Source: a virus
Direction: 5' to 3' (one strand)
DNA: 64,000 bases
IMG/VR virus record: IMGVR_UViG_3300030103_003268
Location: 1-64,000 of that record
Shown: in pieces, positions 21,541-29,425 of the stretch
Layout: each line of letters opens with the position of its first letter
Numbering within the stretch: the first letter of the stretch is position 1
The notes under the pieces: model-generated
Database searches by the model: none
Seen by the model: the letters and a program-made list of their open reading frames with translations, nothing else
Told to the model about the DNA's origin: nothing
Made by a program: the position numbers and the translations under genes

Positions 21541-22625
21541 GTGAAAGAAATTTTTGGACGGATGAGCAGGTGGCGTTTCTTGTTGTTTGTAGAACAAAAA
21601 GACAAACATGGGAACAGATTGCACTTTCTATGGAAAGTAAATTTGGCTTTTCAAGAAGTCCTTCTAATATTGCTAATAAATATCGTAGTCTATTTGATGG
21701 CGACCATGCCAAAGAATATACGCCCGAACAGTCAAAATTCATTATTGATTGCTATTTGAATCACTTCCAAACAAAAGTGATTCTTGAGGGTTATTTTGAA
21801 CAGTTTGGTCAGACCATTAATCCATCGGATATTGATAAAGTCGTAAAAAAGCATCTAGCGACTGAAAAGAAAGTAGATGCTGAAATTAAAACAATAAAAA
21901 CAAAAATTAAGGAGAGAAAAAAGATGAAAACTAACAGAACGGCCGCTAAGTGGTCAAAAGAAGAAGATGAGATGATTATGGCGTGTAAAAGCCGAAAGGA
22001 AGCACTGTCGCTCCAAATTGGGCGAACACAGGGAGCACTTCGTAATCGTTGGCAAAATTTGAAAGTAAAAGCAAAGGCAGTAAAACCTGTTGAGAAAGTT
22101 TCTCAGCCAAAAAAGGGCGCAAAGCGTGGACGAATGACAAATGTTGAATTAGAAATGATTCGCAATTGTAAAACGGTTGAAGAAGCATTGGCTTTGAATT
22201 TGCGAAAGCCTGAAACAATTATTCGGCAATTCGCTACTTTCAATTCAAAGAAGAAAGAAGTGGTTCTTGCAGTTAGACCTAAGCAAAATACTCATGGAAA
22301 CAAGGGTAGGAAATATACTCCCCGTTGGACAAAAGAACAGGACTATGACCTCATCTTGAACTTTTACGAACTTTCAATTGACGAAGCCCGAAACCGATTT
22401 AATCGGCCATACGGAGTTATCGCAAGCCGCTTAGAAAAGTTGGTTGATAGCACAAAGCCTGAGCATATCTCTATGCTTATGGAGGCTTCAAAGGAAATCA
22501 AGAGTCGCAAGAAGGCACAGAACCCAACGCCCAAAAAGAGCCGCAGAACACTACGCAAAGAGCGAAAGAAGGCTAAGAAAGAGGCTAAGTTGAAGGCCAA
22601 GTTGCAGAAAATCCGAGGTGAATGA
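21537..22625 (+). CDS. Protein with four Myb/SANT-like repeats
   Basis: A 362-residue basic protein with four Trp-led helical repeats: NFWTDEQVAFLVVC near residue 5, KWSKEEDEMIMACKS near 140, RGRMTNVELEMIRNC near 200 and PRWTKEQDYDLILNF near 260. Each is followed by a helix-turn-helix-like segment, for example RTQGALRNRWQNLK. The C-terminal 50 residues are almost all Lys/Arg. This is the layout of a Myb/SANT or related tri-helical DNA-binding protein. It sits between the E1-like and JAMM genes, with ATGA-type coupling to the first. It may be a transcription factor or chromosome-binding protein. Confidence 0.8.
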   Translation: MSERNFWTDEQVAFLVVCRTKRQTWEQIALSMESKFGFSRSPSNIANKYRSLFDGDHAKEYTPEQSKFIIDCYLNHFQTKVILEGYFEQFGQTINPSDIDKVVKKHLATEKKVDAEIKTIKTKIKERKKMKTNRTAAKWSKEEDEMIMACKSRKEALSLQIGRTQGALRNRWQNLKVKAKAVKPVEKVSQPKKGAKRGRMTNVELEMIRNCKTVEEALALNLRKPETIIRQFATFNSKKKEVVLAVRPKQNTHGNKGRKYTPRWTKEQDYDLILNFYELSIDEARNRFNRPYGVIASRLEKLVDSTKPEHISMLMEASKEIKSRKKAQNPTPKKSRRTLRKERKKAKKEAKLKAKLQKIRGE

Positions 22626-22626
22626 A

Positions 22627-23202
22627 ATGAGTAAAAGTAGCGATTGGGCGTTAAAAGAACAGGAGAAGAATGAAATGAAAGATGAAAGTGAAATTGAACA
22701 AGCAGAATTGGAGTATTTTAGAGAGAAAGCCATCTCTGATATTAAGGAATCCTTTGAAGAGATTCTTGAGATTAACCTTAACTCTTGTAAAGGCCCAAAG
22801 GAAGAACTATTAGATGTTGCTATGCACAACAAAAATTTTCATGAAGTTATTTGGAAGGCTTCAACGGAAACATTACCTCATCTTGAAGTGCAGGTTGTAA
22901 TTGATGGAAAAAACAATTGTTTCGTTTCAACAGGAACGGCTGGCTTTGTTGATTTCTTTGAGCCTCCAATTGGTATGACTCTTCCTATTCGTTGCTGGAT
23001 TCATACTCATCCATTTGGAGCCGCCTATTTTAGTGGAACCGATATTCGGACAGTTTCTATCTGGGAACAGAATATGGAATGTGCATATGTTCTTGGTGGA
23101 ATTGACCATCATGGTTTTTGGAGTAAGCGAGAACCTAAACAATTGGAAATCTATGAAGATAATGAGGAATACAAAATACAAACATGGGGTGAAGAAGAAT
23201 GA
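22627..23202 (+). CDS. JAMM/MPN metalloprotease (deubiquitinase-like)
   Basis: A 191-residue protein with an N-terminal helical region (1-60) and a JAB/MPN domain. HTHPFGAAYFSGTD is a perfect H-x-H-P-x6-S-x-x-D zinc motif, which marks active JAMM isopeptidases. A catalytic Glu should lie upstream, near the VQVVIDG strand region or the preceding helix. These enzymes cut after the Gly-Gly of ubiquitin-like proteins or remove them from targets. ATG 22627 follows AGGTGAATGAA. Together with the E1-like gene two positions upstream and the Gly-Gly protein at 15149, it suggests a modifier pathway. Confidence 0.87.
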   Translation: MSKSSDWALKEQEKNEMKDESEIEQAELEYFREKAISDIKESFEEILEINLNSCKGPKEELLDVAMHNKNFHEVIWKASTETLPHLEVQVVIDGKNNCFVSTGTAGFVDFFEPPIGMTLPIRCWIHTHPFGAAYFSGTDIRTVSIWEQNMECAYVLGGIDHHGFWSKREPKQLEIYEDNEEYKIQTWGEEE

Positions 23203-23513
23203 GAAAAACAATAACAACAGGACAACGATTTAAGTCAATTAAGAAGGGTATTAGCACTGCGTCTAAATATCCAGATAGACCAATGCGAGAAGCCGAAAAG
23301 ATTTCTTTGATGGAAAGAGCCGAGAGACATTCAAATGCTCATCCTAACGACAAAAATACACCAAAGGAAAATAAAGGTGTTCAATGGGCAAAGTCAAAAA
23401 AGACTGAGCGAGATAAGAAATTGAAGGAGTTTTACAAAACTCATGTTTATACTTGGGTTTCTGAAACTAACCGAGCATGGGTCGCTATTCCATCAATGGA
23501 GGAAGAAGAATGA
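23199..23513 (+). CDS. 104-residue highly basic protein
   Basis: Lys/Arg-rich and low in hydrophobic residues until the C-terminus (FYKTHVYTWVSETNRAW). It is probably DNA- or RNA-binding and partly disordered. Coupled to the JAMM gene by a 4-base overlap and ends MEEEE. Function unknown. Confidence 0.65.
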   Translation: MRKTITTGQRFKSIKKGISTASKYPDRPMREAEKISLMERAERHSNAHPNDKNTPKENKGVQWAKSKKTERDKKLKEFYKTHVYTWVSETNRAWVAIPSMEEEE

Positions 23514-23917
23514 AGAAGAAATTATGGCAAGAAATGACTTACGAAGAACAGCAAGAGATTTTGGAAGATTTGAAAGGGAGTTGGCCTTCATTCAGATATG
23601 ACCATCCTCGCTCAAGGAATCTGAATACTTGGCGCAACCCTAATTTGGAAGATTTTGTGGCTTATATGAATGCGCCTCTCCATTCTTCTTGGATTCAGTA
23701 CCAAAATGAATATAATCGTTTGCGTCGTGAAGAACGACAAAAAGATATGGTTGGGTTCCTAGAGCATTATTCTAAAACGCAGCCCTTAGCGGCTAAAATG
23801 ATTGAAGATATTTATGCTTCTCCCCGAGACTATAAAACTGTCAAACAGATGACTAAAATGGTTTTAGATTTTTTCCCGCCAAGAAACTGGCCTATTACAA
23901 GAGGTGAAGAAGAATGA
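23510..23917 (+). CDS. 135-residue hypothetical protein
   Basis: Starts MKKKLWQEMTYEEQQEILEDL at ATG 23510, which follows GAGGAAGAAGA. A helical, aromatic-rich protein (residues 35-80 contain several Trp, Tyr and Pro), ending RGEEE. The next start overlaps by 4 bases. Function unknown. Confidence 0.65.
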   Translation: MKKKLWQEMTYEEQQEILEDLKGSWPSFRYDHPRSRNLNTWRNPNLEDFVAYMNAPLHSSWIQYQNEYNRLRREERQKDMVGFLEHYSKTQPLAAKMIEDIYASPRDYKTVKQMTKMVLDFFPPRNWPITRGEEE

Positions 23918-24132
23918 AGGCTTTAGGTAATTATGCAATAATCAAACTAGAAAACTCGGTTTCTAAATCAGGTATTCAGGTTAAGATTGATAGCACAGGT
24001 GTTGTGCATTCATGTCCTTCAATGCCCGAAGTAGAGGGTAAAACGGTTTTATTTGACGATAGACACCGTTTCGTTACTCACGACGATATGATTATTGTTT
24101 CCGTAGAACATCTATTGGGGGTTTTTGATTAA
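23914..24132 (+). CDS. groES: GroES-like co-chaperonin
   Basis: A 72-residue minimal Cpn10. KALGNYAIIKLE matches the L-x-D-R-V-V-V-K strand of GroES, SKSGIQVK the mobile-loop region, VEGKTVLFDD the barrel, and DDMIIVSVEHLLGVFD the C-terminal strand (compare the GroES ending E-x-D-I-L-A-I-V). It is shorter than cellular GroES (about 97), mainly in the loop, as in some phage forms. It lies one small gene upstream of the GroEL-like gene, which strengthens the call. Confidence 0.8.
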   Translation: MKALGNYAIIKLENSVSKSGIQVKIDSTGVVHSCPSMPEVEGKTVLFDDRHRFVTHDDMIIVSVEHLLGVFD

Positions 24133-24332
24133 TGTTTTTTAGGCAACAAAAATATAGGAATAAGATTGAGAAGTTTCATAGTTGGGCAACGTGGCATTTA
24201 AATGCCGATAAAGACTTTGTTGAATATGTATTGTATCTGTCCAACATTACTCCAGAAGAAAAAGATTGTAGATTTATTTGGAAAACGATTGAATTGCTAC
24301 TTAGAGTGGAGGAGATTAATTATGATTATTAA
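24132..24332 (+). CDS. 66-residue protein between groES and groEL
   Basis: Its ATG shares a base with the groES stop, and its end overlaps the groEL start by 11 bases, so all three are coupled. Basic N-terminus (MFFRQQKYRNKIEKF), helical C-terminus ending INYDY, aromatic-rich. It may be a chaperonin accessory or simply a spacer gene. No family is recognised. Confidence 0.6.
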   Translation: MFFRQQKYRNKIEKFHSWATWHLNADKDFVEYVLYLSNITPEEKDCRFIWKTIELLLRVEEINYDY

Positions 24333-25845
24333 AGGAAGAGAAGTAAAAGAAAAACTACTACAAGGAATCAATTTGGTTGCTGATACAGTTAAACCAACAT
24401 TAGGGCCACAGGCAAAAACAGTAATTTTACAGGGTAATCCACCAGTCGTCATCAATGACGGCGTAACAATTACAAGGTATGTTTCTCACGAAGACCCTTA
24501 TGTTCAAATGGGAGTTCAATTAGTTCAAAATTTAGCAAGTAAAGCCCAAGAAGGTTCAGGTGATGGAACAACTACTGCTTGTATTCTTGCACAGGCTTTT
24601 TGTAATGAATTGATTAACAATGAAGAAAAACTGACTACGCATGAATTTCACCTTTTGATGGAAACCCTTCGTGAAGAAACAATTAACTACTTAGATAGTA
24701 TTTCAATTGCAGTTGATGATGGCGATATTATGAATGTAGCCACAATTGCAGCAAACAATGATGCTTCTCTTGGAAAATTAATTCAAGAAGCATTTAATAC
24801 AGTTGGCCGAGATGGGGTAATTACCGTTGAAGAATCTAATAACTATCAGACACAATTAATTGTCCGTGAGGGAATGGAAATTCAAGAAGGCTATTTGAGC
24901 CATCTTATGTGTAATACTGAAAGCGGGAAAGTTGAGTTTAATAATCCTGTTGTTTTCATGTCAAACATGAGCCTTCGGCACTTCAAAGACATTATGCCTT
25001 TGCTTGAGTATTCGGCCAGTCAAAGCCGACCTCTTCTAATTATGTGCAAGGGTATGGATGGTTCAGCACTTAACAATTTGATTATGAATCTAATCAACAA
25101 GACTGTTGAATGTGCAGTGGTCATGGCTCCTAATTTTGGTGATGCTCAGATTGATGAATTGTCGGATATTCAATCCTTGATTGGTGGAAAGGTCTTTGTT
25201 GAAGAAAGTAAAGACGATTCAAAACTCTTTACTGAAACTGATTTGGGAACCTGTTCTAAGGTTATCATTACAAAAGAAACGACCACCTTTATTGGCGGAG
25301 AAGGCAATACCGAAGAAAGAATCAAAGCCTTAAAAGAACAGGCACTTGATTTGAAAGGACATGACTTGGCTCGTATCAAATCAAGAGTCTCCCGTCTAAA
25401 GGGTGGAATTGCTACGATTAAGGTTGGTGCATCATCTTCCATTGAAATGAGAGAAAAGAAAGAAAGACTTGATGATGCTCTCCATGCAACAAAAGCAGCC
25501 TTAGAAGAAGGTATTGTTATTGGTGGCGGTGTTCCGTTTATTCGTCTTGCTCATGCTATTGAAGCACCCGAATGGTTTAGAAAATCAGTCGTAAAACCAT
25601 ATCGTGTTCTTTTGGATAATGCTAATTATACTGAACAAACGAGGGTTGTTGAATTTGAAATGGAAAAAACAATTGATGGAACAAATCCTAATTGGGGATT
25701 CAATGCAGTTTCATGTATGCACGAAGATTTAGCAGAAGCAGGTGTCTTTGACCCTGTGAAGGTTTCTAAGAACAGTTTCTTAGCGGCATTATCAATCGCC
25801 CAGTTGTTTTACTCAACAGATGTTGCAGTATTAGTGGAGGAATAA
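24322..25845 (+). CDS. groEL: GroEL-like group I chaperonin
   Basis: A 507-residue Cpn60. TVKPTLGPQAKTVIL and NDGVTITR match the equatorial N-terminus, GDGTTTACILA (80-90) is the ATP-binding signature, and EEGIVIGGGVPFIRLA matches the intermediate/equatorial return. The GGM-rich GroEL tail is missing. The sequence is group I (bacterial type), not a thermosome. It would form a ring that, with the GroES-like protein, folds viral proteins. ATG 24322 follows GGAGGAGATTAATT. It ends LVEE before a GGAGGAATAAATATG cassette. Confidence 0.92.
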   Translation: MIIKGREVKEKLLQGINLVADTVKPTLGPQAKTVILQGNPPVVINDGVTITRYVSHEDPYVQMGVQLVQNLASKAQEGSGDGTTTACILAQAFCNELINNEEKLTTHEFHLLMETLREETINYLDSISIAVDDGDIMNVATIAANNDASLGKLIQEAFNTVGRDGVITVEESNNYQTQLIVREGMEIQEGYLSHLMCNTESGKVEFNNPVVFMSNMSLRHFKDIMPLLEYSASQSRPLLIMCKGMDGSALNNLIMNLINKTVECAVVMAPNFGDAQIDELSDIQSLIGGKVFVEESKDDSKLFTETDLGTCSKVIITKETTTFIGGEGNTEERIKALKEQALDLKGHDLARIKSRVSRLKGGIATIKVGASSSIEMREKKERLDDALHATKAALEEGIVIGGGVPFIRLAHAIEAPEWFRKSVVKPYRVLLDNANYTEQTRVVEFEMEKTIDGTNPNWGFNAVSCMHEDLAEAGVFDPVKVSKNSFLAALSIAQLFYSTDVAVLVEE

Positions 25846-25847
25846 AT

Positions 25848-25955
25848 ATGGATAAAGAAATTGTAAGAATGACTACCGTTTATTCCGATGGAACCATGTG
25901 TATTCTCATCAAAGAAGATGATGGCCGATTAAGAGTTGAATGGAGGGAACGATGA
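25848..25955 (+). CDS. 35-residue hypothetical protein
   Basis: Begins two bases after the groEL stop, using the start cassette. Sequence type: beta hairpin (MTTVYSDGTM, then LRVEWRER). It overlaps the next start by 4 bases. Function unknown. Confidence 0.5.
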   Translation: MDKEIVRMTTVYSDGTMCILIKEDDGRLRVEWRER

Positions 25956-26071
25956 TGAAATGCCCGAAGTGTAATATAACTATTATCCCTCATTTTGGTG
26001 GGTATCATATGCGAAGATATGGTATGTGTCAAGATTGTTGGGAATCAAAACTTAAGGAGACTAAGAAATGA
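25952..26071 (+). CDS. 39-residue zinc-ribbon microprotein
   Basis: CPKC (residues 4-7) and CQDC (26-29) with two His between; starts MMKCPKCNITIIPHF. GGAGGGAACG supplies the ribosome site. Coupled on both sides. One of more than ten tiny zinc-binding proteins in the window. Confidence 0.6.
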   Translation: MMKCPKCNITIIPHFGGYHMRRYGMCQDCWESKLKETKK

Positions 26072-26466
26072 AAGAAAAAGCAATAACTGTTGTTTTACCC
26101 GCACCTCATAAAGCAAGGGTTAAGTGTCCTATTTGTGAAGGAAATAAATGTAAAGTGTGTGCTATGACAGGAGAATTAGAAATTGGGGTAGCACCAAAAA
26201 TCCCTATTCAACGGGCGCATATCATTAAGTATGTTGCTGAAAATATGCACACGGTAGCGAAAGAAATTACCCGTAAATATGGTTTAGTGCCTGAAGTAAA
26301 TACTGCTGAAGTATTAGAAGTAAATGGAGGGCAATTTGAAGTTGTTCAGATTTCTAGTCTTGGCGGTGTTTGTTGGGTTGTAAATCGCTTGGATGATTTA
26401 GATACTCCAAGATACTTTACATCAAAACAGGAACTTGATAAGTTTAAACAGGGGTGGATGAATTGA
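26068..26466 (+). CDS. 132-residue protein with zinc knuckle
   Basis: CPICEGNKCKVC (residues 20-31) is a DnaJ-like double knuckle, followed by a helix (HIIKYVAENMHTVAKEI) and a beta-rich C-terminal domain (FEVVQISSLGGVCWVV). AAGGAGACTAAG precedes the ATG. It may be a substrate-binding or nucleic-acid adaptor near the chaperonin genes. No precise family. Confidence 0.65.
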   Translation: MKEKAITVVLPAPHKARVKCPICEGNKCKVCAMTGELEIGVAPKIPIQRAHIIKYVAENMHTVAKEITRKYGLVPEVNTAEVLEVNGGQFEVVQISSLGGVCWVVNRLDDLDTPRYFTSKQELDKFKQGWMN

Positions 26467-26675
26467 CAGATGAATTAGAAGTTAAAGGAACCATAGTCCG
26501 TAATGCTGAACTGGACTGTAAAATAAAGCGTGGTGTCTATTGGAATATAGAGGTCATGGATATTCGTTGGTATCGTAATGACAAACCAACGAATAAAGGC
26601 ATTCGTTTGAATGTTGATGAAGCAAAATTGTTATTACAAATTTTAAGGAGAGAATTAAATGAAGAGAGTAAGTGA
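26463..26675 (+). CDS. 70-residue hypothetical protein, TTG start
   Basis: TTG at 26463 overlaps the preceding stop (TTGA) and lies after GGTGGATGAA, so it is preferred over a GTG nine bases upstream. Beta-rich N-terminus (VKGTIVRNAELDCKIKRGVYW) and a helical C-terminus; may be OB-like, which I cannot confirm. Confidence 0.55.
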   Translation: MTDELEVKGTIVRNAELDCKIKRGVYWNIEVMDIRWYRNDKPTNKGIRLNVDEAKLLLQILRRELNEESK

Positions 26676-26922
26676 TGTTCAATCAAAGATAAGCCTACGG
26701 GCAGCAAATGAAGATAGGCAATATGGGCATAATGCTGTTCCTAGGTTTGGGACTTGTGCTGGTAAGATTATTGATTTGTTTGCTACCTATGTTGAAGAAA
26801 GTATGACTGTCCCACCTAAAGGTGGAAGAGGTTGTAGAGTTCAAAAAGAACATATTGACCTTTGTTTCGGTAAGTTTTATCAGGCTATGAGAGAGTTTAT
26901 GGATGGTGAAAAAAATGAGTAA
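26659..26922 (+). CDS. 87-residue hypothetical protein
   Basis: Starts MKRVSDVQSKISLRAAN with AAGGAGAG upstream. Contains GTCAGKIIDLFATYVEE and PPKGGRGCR, then HIDLCFGKFYQAMREF. Basic in the middle and helical at the end. It overlaps the preceding gene by 17 bases. No family recognised. Confidence 0.6.
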   Translation: MKRVSDVQSKISLRAANEDRQYGHNAVPRFGTCAGKIIDLFATYVEESMTVPPKGGRGCRVQKEHIDLCFGKFYQAMREFMDGEKNE

Positions 26923-27031
26923 GGAATACAATGTAGGTGTTAGATACGATATGTTAATTATGTGGTTGATGAAAAACCATGATGAAGTATTTGATGAATG
27001 GATAGAATATATTTGGGAAAAAATGGAGTGA
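26915..27031 (+). CDS. 38-residue helical protein
   Basis: A Trp/Met-rich helix (MLIMWLMKNHDEVFDEW) makes it either membrane-associated or part of a helical hairpin. The ribosome site is GGTGAAAAA. It overlaps the preceding gene by 8 bases. Function unknown. Confidence 0.5.
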   Translation: MSKEYNVGVRYDMLIMWLMKNHDEVFDEWIEYIWEKME

Positions 27032-27036
27032 AAAGA

Positions 27037-27390
27037 ATGAATAAACTTTATTTGATTACAACCAACAATAAGAAGTTTGATTCTTGGTCTAAGCAATTGA
27101 AGAAGAACCTCAAGGGACTAGCCCTTGACCACTTCAATTCAGGATATAATGATACTGTTAATGGAAACTATTTGGCGAGAGCCTCTTTTGTCTGCTATTG
27201 GGAAATCTATTCTAATGATTCTCTAGCAAGATTAGCACCAGCGATTACTCAAGCATCATTGATTCATATGTTGCATAGATTTATGGAAATGCAAATGCAC
27301 GAAGAAGTAAGAGTCGTTGAGCAATTAATGATGAATTTCTTACGGCTACTTCAAAGACTAGAAGGAGAGGAAAACAATGAAGAGGAATGA
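27037..27390 (+). CDS. 117-residue hypothetical protein
   Basis: Starts MNKLYLITTNNKKFDSW at ATG 27037, which follows GGAGTGAAAAGA. Mostly helical with a long C-terminal helix (MQMHEEVRVVEQLMMNFL) and a Glu-rich end. The 4-base-type coupling pattern continues. Function unknown. Confidence 0.6.
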   Translation: MNKLYLITTNNKKFDSWSKQLKKNLKGLALDHFNSGYNDTVNGNYLARASFVCYWEIYSNDSLARLAPAITQASLIHMLHRFMEMQMHEEVRVVEQLMMNFLRLLQRLEGEENNEEE

Positions 27391-27619
27391 TTGGGTCTAT
27401 CTAGCAAACGCTATGTGGACTTATTCCGAGAAGAATGAAGGAAGAATCAGTAGACTTCTAAAACAACTGATTAAAGAAGTAAATAACAATAAGGAGATGA
27501 TTGAAAATGACATGGGAAAATATGAGCAGAATGCTACAAGCGACAGACCAATTAACACCGACTCAACAGATAAGTCGGATTTCACGGGACTTGGAAACAT
27601 TCACGACGCAGAAGAGTAG
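27377..27619 (+). CDS. 80-residue protein overlapping the ligase gene
   Basis: Starts MKRNDWVYLANAMWTYS with AGGAGAGG upstream. The first 45 residues are helical. The last 37 codons overlap the ligase reading frame and are Asp/Thr/Ser-rich, probably unstructured. Such a long overlap is unusual here, so the 3' end may be little constrained. Confidence 0.5.
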   Translation: MKRNDWVYLANAMWTYSEKNEGRISRLLKQLIKEVNNNKEMIENDMGKYEQNATSDRPINTDSTDKSDFTGLGNIHDAEE

Positions 27620-29048
27620 TCCTTCTTTGGTTTTGCAGATTCTTGACAAAGATAAACTAGAAGCAAATAGTCTTGGTTTAGCAAAGGCAAAGAAATGGTT
27701 GGCTAAAATCTTTGATGTTTTTGATGATGAAATTGATGGATTAATTTATGCTCACAATGATTTGGGCGAAGCAATTTATCACCTTGACCCATCAGCAGAA
27801 AAGCAACGAAATTTTTCTGTTCAGTATGTTCACCGACTACTGAACATGAATTGTGGAAAAATTGATTCTAATGAATTTGAAATGATTGAGGAATCAATTT
27901 TGGCTATGTCTGCAAACGCACGACGCTGGTTCATTCGGTATATGCTTAGAACGCCACGAAACGGAATCAATGAAGGAACAGTAGCGAAGATTATCGCCAA
28001 GCACTACAATAAGAAGCAAGCAGATGTAAAGAAACATTTGAACTTTAATTCTGTTGAAGTAGTTTGTCAGTATTATGAGGCGGGCAATACCCCTCCTTGT
28101 AATTTAACTTACGGAAAGTTCGTAAAACCAATGCTTGCTAAGGAAGTTCCGATGAATAAGTGGCCGACTGATTTTGTTGTTGATTACAAATACGATGGAA
28201 ATCGCTATCAAATTCACATTGATGGAGATAAAACTATGATTTTTAATCGTAAGGGTAAAATCGTAACTCAGCAATTCCCTGATGTTGTTGAATTGGTTCA
28301 AGCCTATGATATTGAAAACGCTATTCTTGATGGTGAAATCTATCCTATCTTGGAAAATGGCGCACCTGCACCTCATAAACAAATGGGAACAAGGGTTCAT
28401 TCAAAGAATGTTCAAGAGGCTATGGAAAGGGTCAAGGTTGAATGGGTCATTTTTGATTGTCTCATGTTGAATAACGAAACAGTCATGGATTTGTCATACA
28501 CGGAACGCTTAGAGAAGATGAAAGACTTGCCGAATCAAGCACACCGAATCACCGAGGGCGACATTATGGCCTTTTACCATGAAGCAATCAACGAAGGATT
28601 TGAAGGAATCATCGTTAAAGATGCAAGCCAACCTTATCAATCAGGAAAACGCTCCGTTTTCTGGGCTAAATACAAACCTCCGCAGATAAACCTTGATGTT
28701 GTTATCCTTTCTGCTAAATATGGAGAAGGGAAACGAGCAAGTGTTTTCGGCACTTACGAGTTAGGCGTGAGGGCTAATAATGGTTATCACAGCGTCGGCT
28801 GGTGTGGAACCGGCTTCTCGGATAGCGATTTAATCAACCTCACTAATACGCTACGGCGTAATGTTGAATCCTTTGACAACGGGCGATTCTTTGTTTCACC
28901 TGTTGTTATCCTTGAAGTCAAGGCTGATTTGGTTAGCCGTGATGAAAAAGGCAACTTGGGTCTAAGGTTTCCAAGATGTGTCCGTATTCGTGATGATAAG
29001 TTTGTTGCAGATATTAATACCTTAAATGATGTGGAGAGATTAGAATGA
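27507..29048 (+). CDS. lig: ATP-dependent DNA ligase
   Basis: A 513-residue ligase. The N-terminal 200 residues match the helical DNA-binding domain. The nucleotidyltransferase core has KYDGNR (Lys 228 is the adenylated residue), EWVIFDCLML, EGFEGIIVKD (motif IV) and WAKYKP (motif V). A C-terminal OB domain follows. It seals nicks in viral DNA (Okazaki fragments, repair), and its length is normal for archaeal ligases. ATG 27507 follows GGAGATGATTGAAA. Confidence 0.95.
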   Translation: MTWENMSRMLQATDQLTPTQQISRISRDLETFTTQKSSPSLVLQILDKDKLEANSLGLAKAKKWLAKIFDVFDDEIDGLIYAHNDLGEAIYHLDPSAEKQRNFSVQYVHRLLNMNCGKIDSNEFEMIEESILAMSANARRWFIRYMLRTPRNGINEGTVAKIIAKHYNKKQADVKKHLNFNSVEVVCQYYEAGNTPPCNLTYGKFVKPMLAKEVPMNKWPTDFVVDYKYDGNRYQIHIDGDKTMIFNRKGKIVTQQFPDVVELVQAYDIENAILDGEIYPILENGAPAPHKQMGTRVHSKNVQEAMERVKVEWVIFDCLMLNNETVMDLSYTERLEKMKDLPNQAHRITEGDIMAFYHEAINEGFEGIIVKDASQPYQSGKRSVFWAKYKPPQINLDVVILSAKYGEGKRASVFGTYELGVRANNGYHSVGWCGTGFSDSDLINLTNTLRRNVESFDNGRFFVSPVVILEVKADLVSRDEKGNLGLRFPRCVRIRDDKFVADINTLNDVERLE

Positions 29049-29425
29049 AAGATGAAAAAGAAAATGCGGTTTGGAATACAAAATATTTTCCCGATGAACA
29101 CGGGAGATGTAGAAAAATCTCAGACATGAGTATGAATCAAACCAATAAAGCCCTTAAAACAATAAATGTTAGGATGAAAACCTGTATGCTTCATTTAGAA
29201 AGACTATATCAACGAAGATTTGTTTTAAAACAACAGTCAGGCGAGGAAGACTATACAGTAAAGAATCATAAACAGAAGATTATTAAAAATCTAGGTCTTA
29301 AAACTGAACTAGAAAAAAATGAACACATGCAACAGATTCTTTTGACAGCACTAGGCTTTATTGAAAGCGGGAAAGACCTTTCCTTAATTAAGGCCATTCT
29401 TGAACAAGCGAGGGATGAACTATGA
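29045..29425 (+). CDS. 126-residue basic helical protein
   Basis: Coupled to the ligase by a 4-base overlap. The sequence is Lys/Arg-rich with long helices (MNQTNKALKTINVRMKT, then LKTELEKNEHMQQILLTAL). It may assist the ligase or the next protein. No family recognised. Confidence 0.65.
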   Translation: MKDEKENAVWNTKYFPDEHGRCRKISDMSMNQTNKALKTINVRMKTCMLHLERLYQRRFVLKQQSGEEDYTVKNHKQKIIKNLGLKTELEKNEHMQQILLTALGFIESGKDLSLIKAILEQARDEL

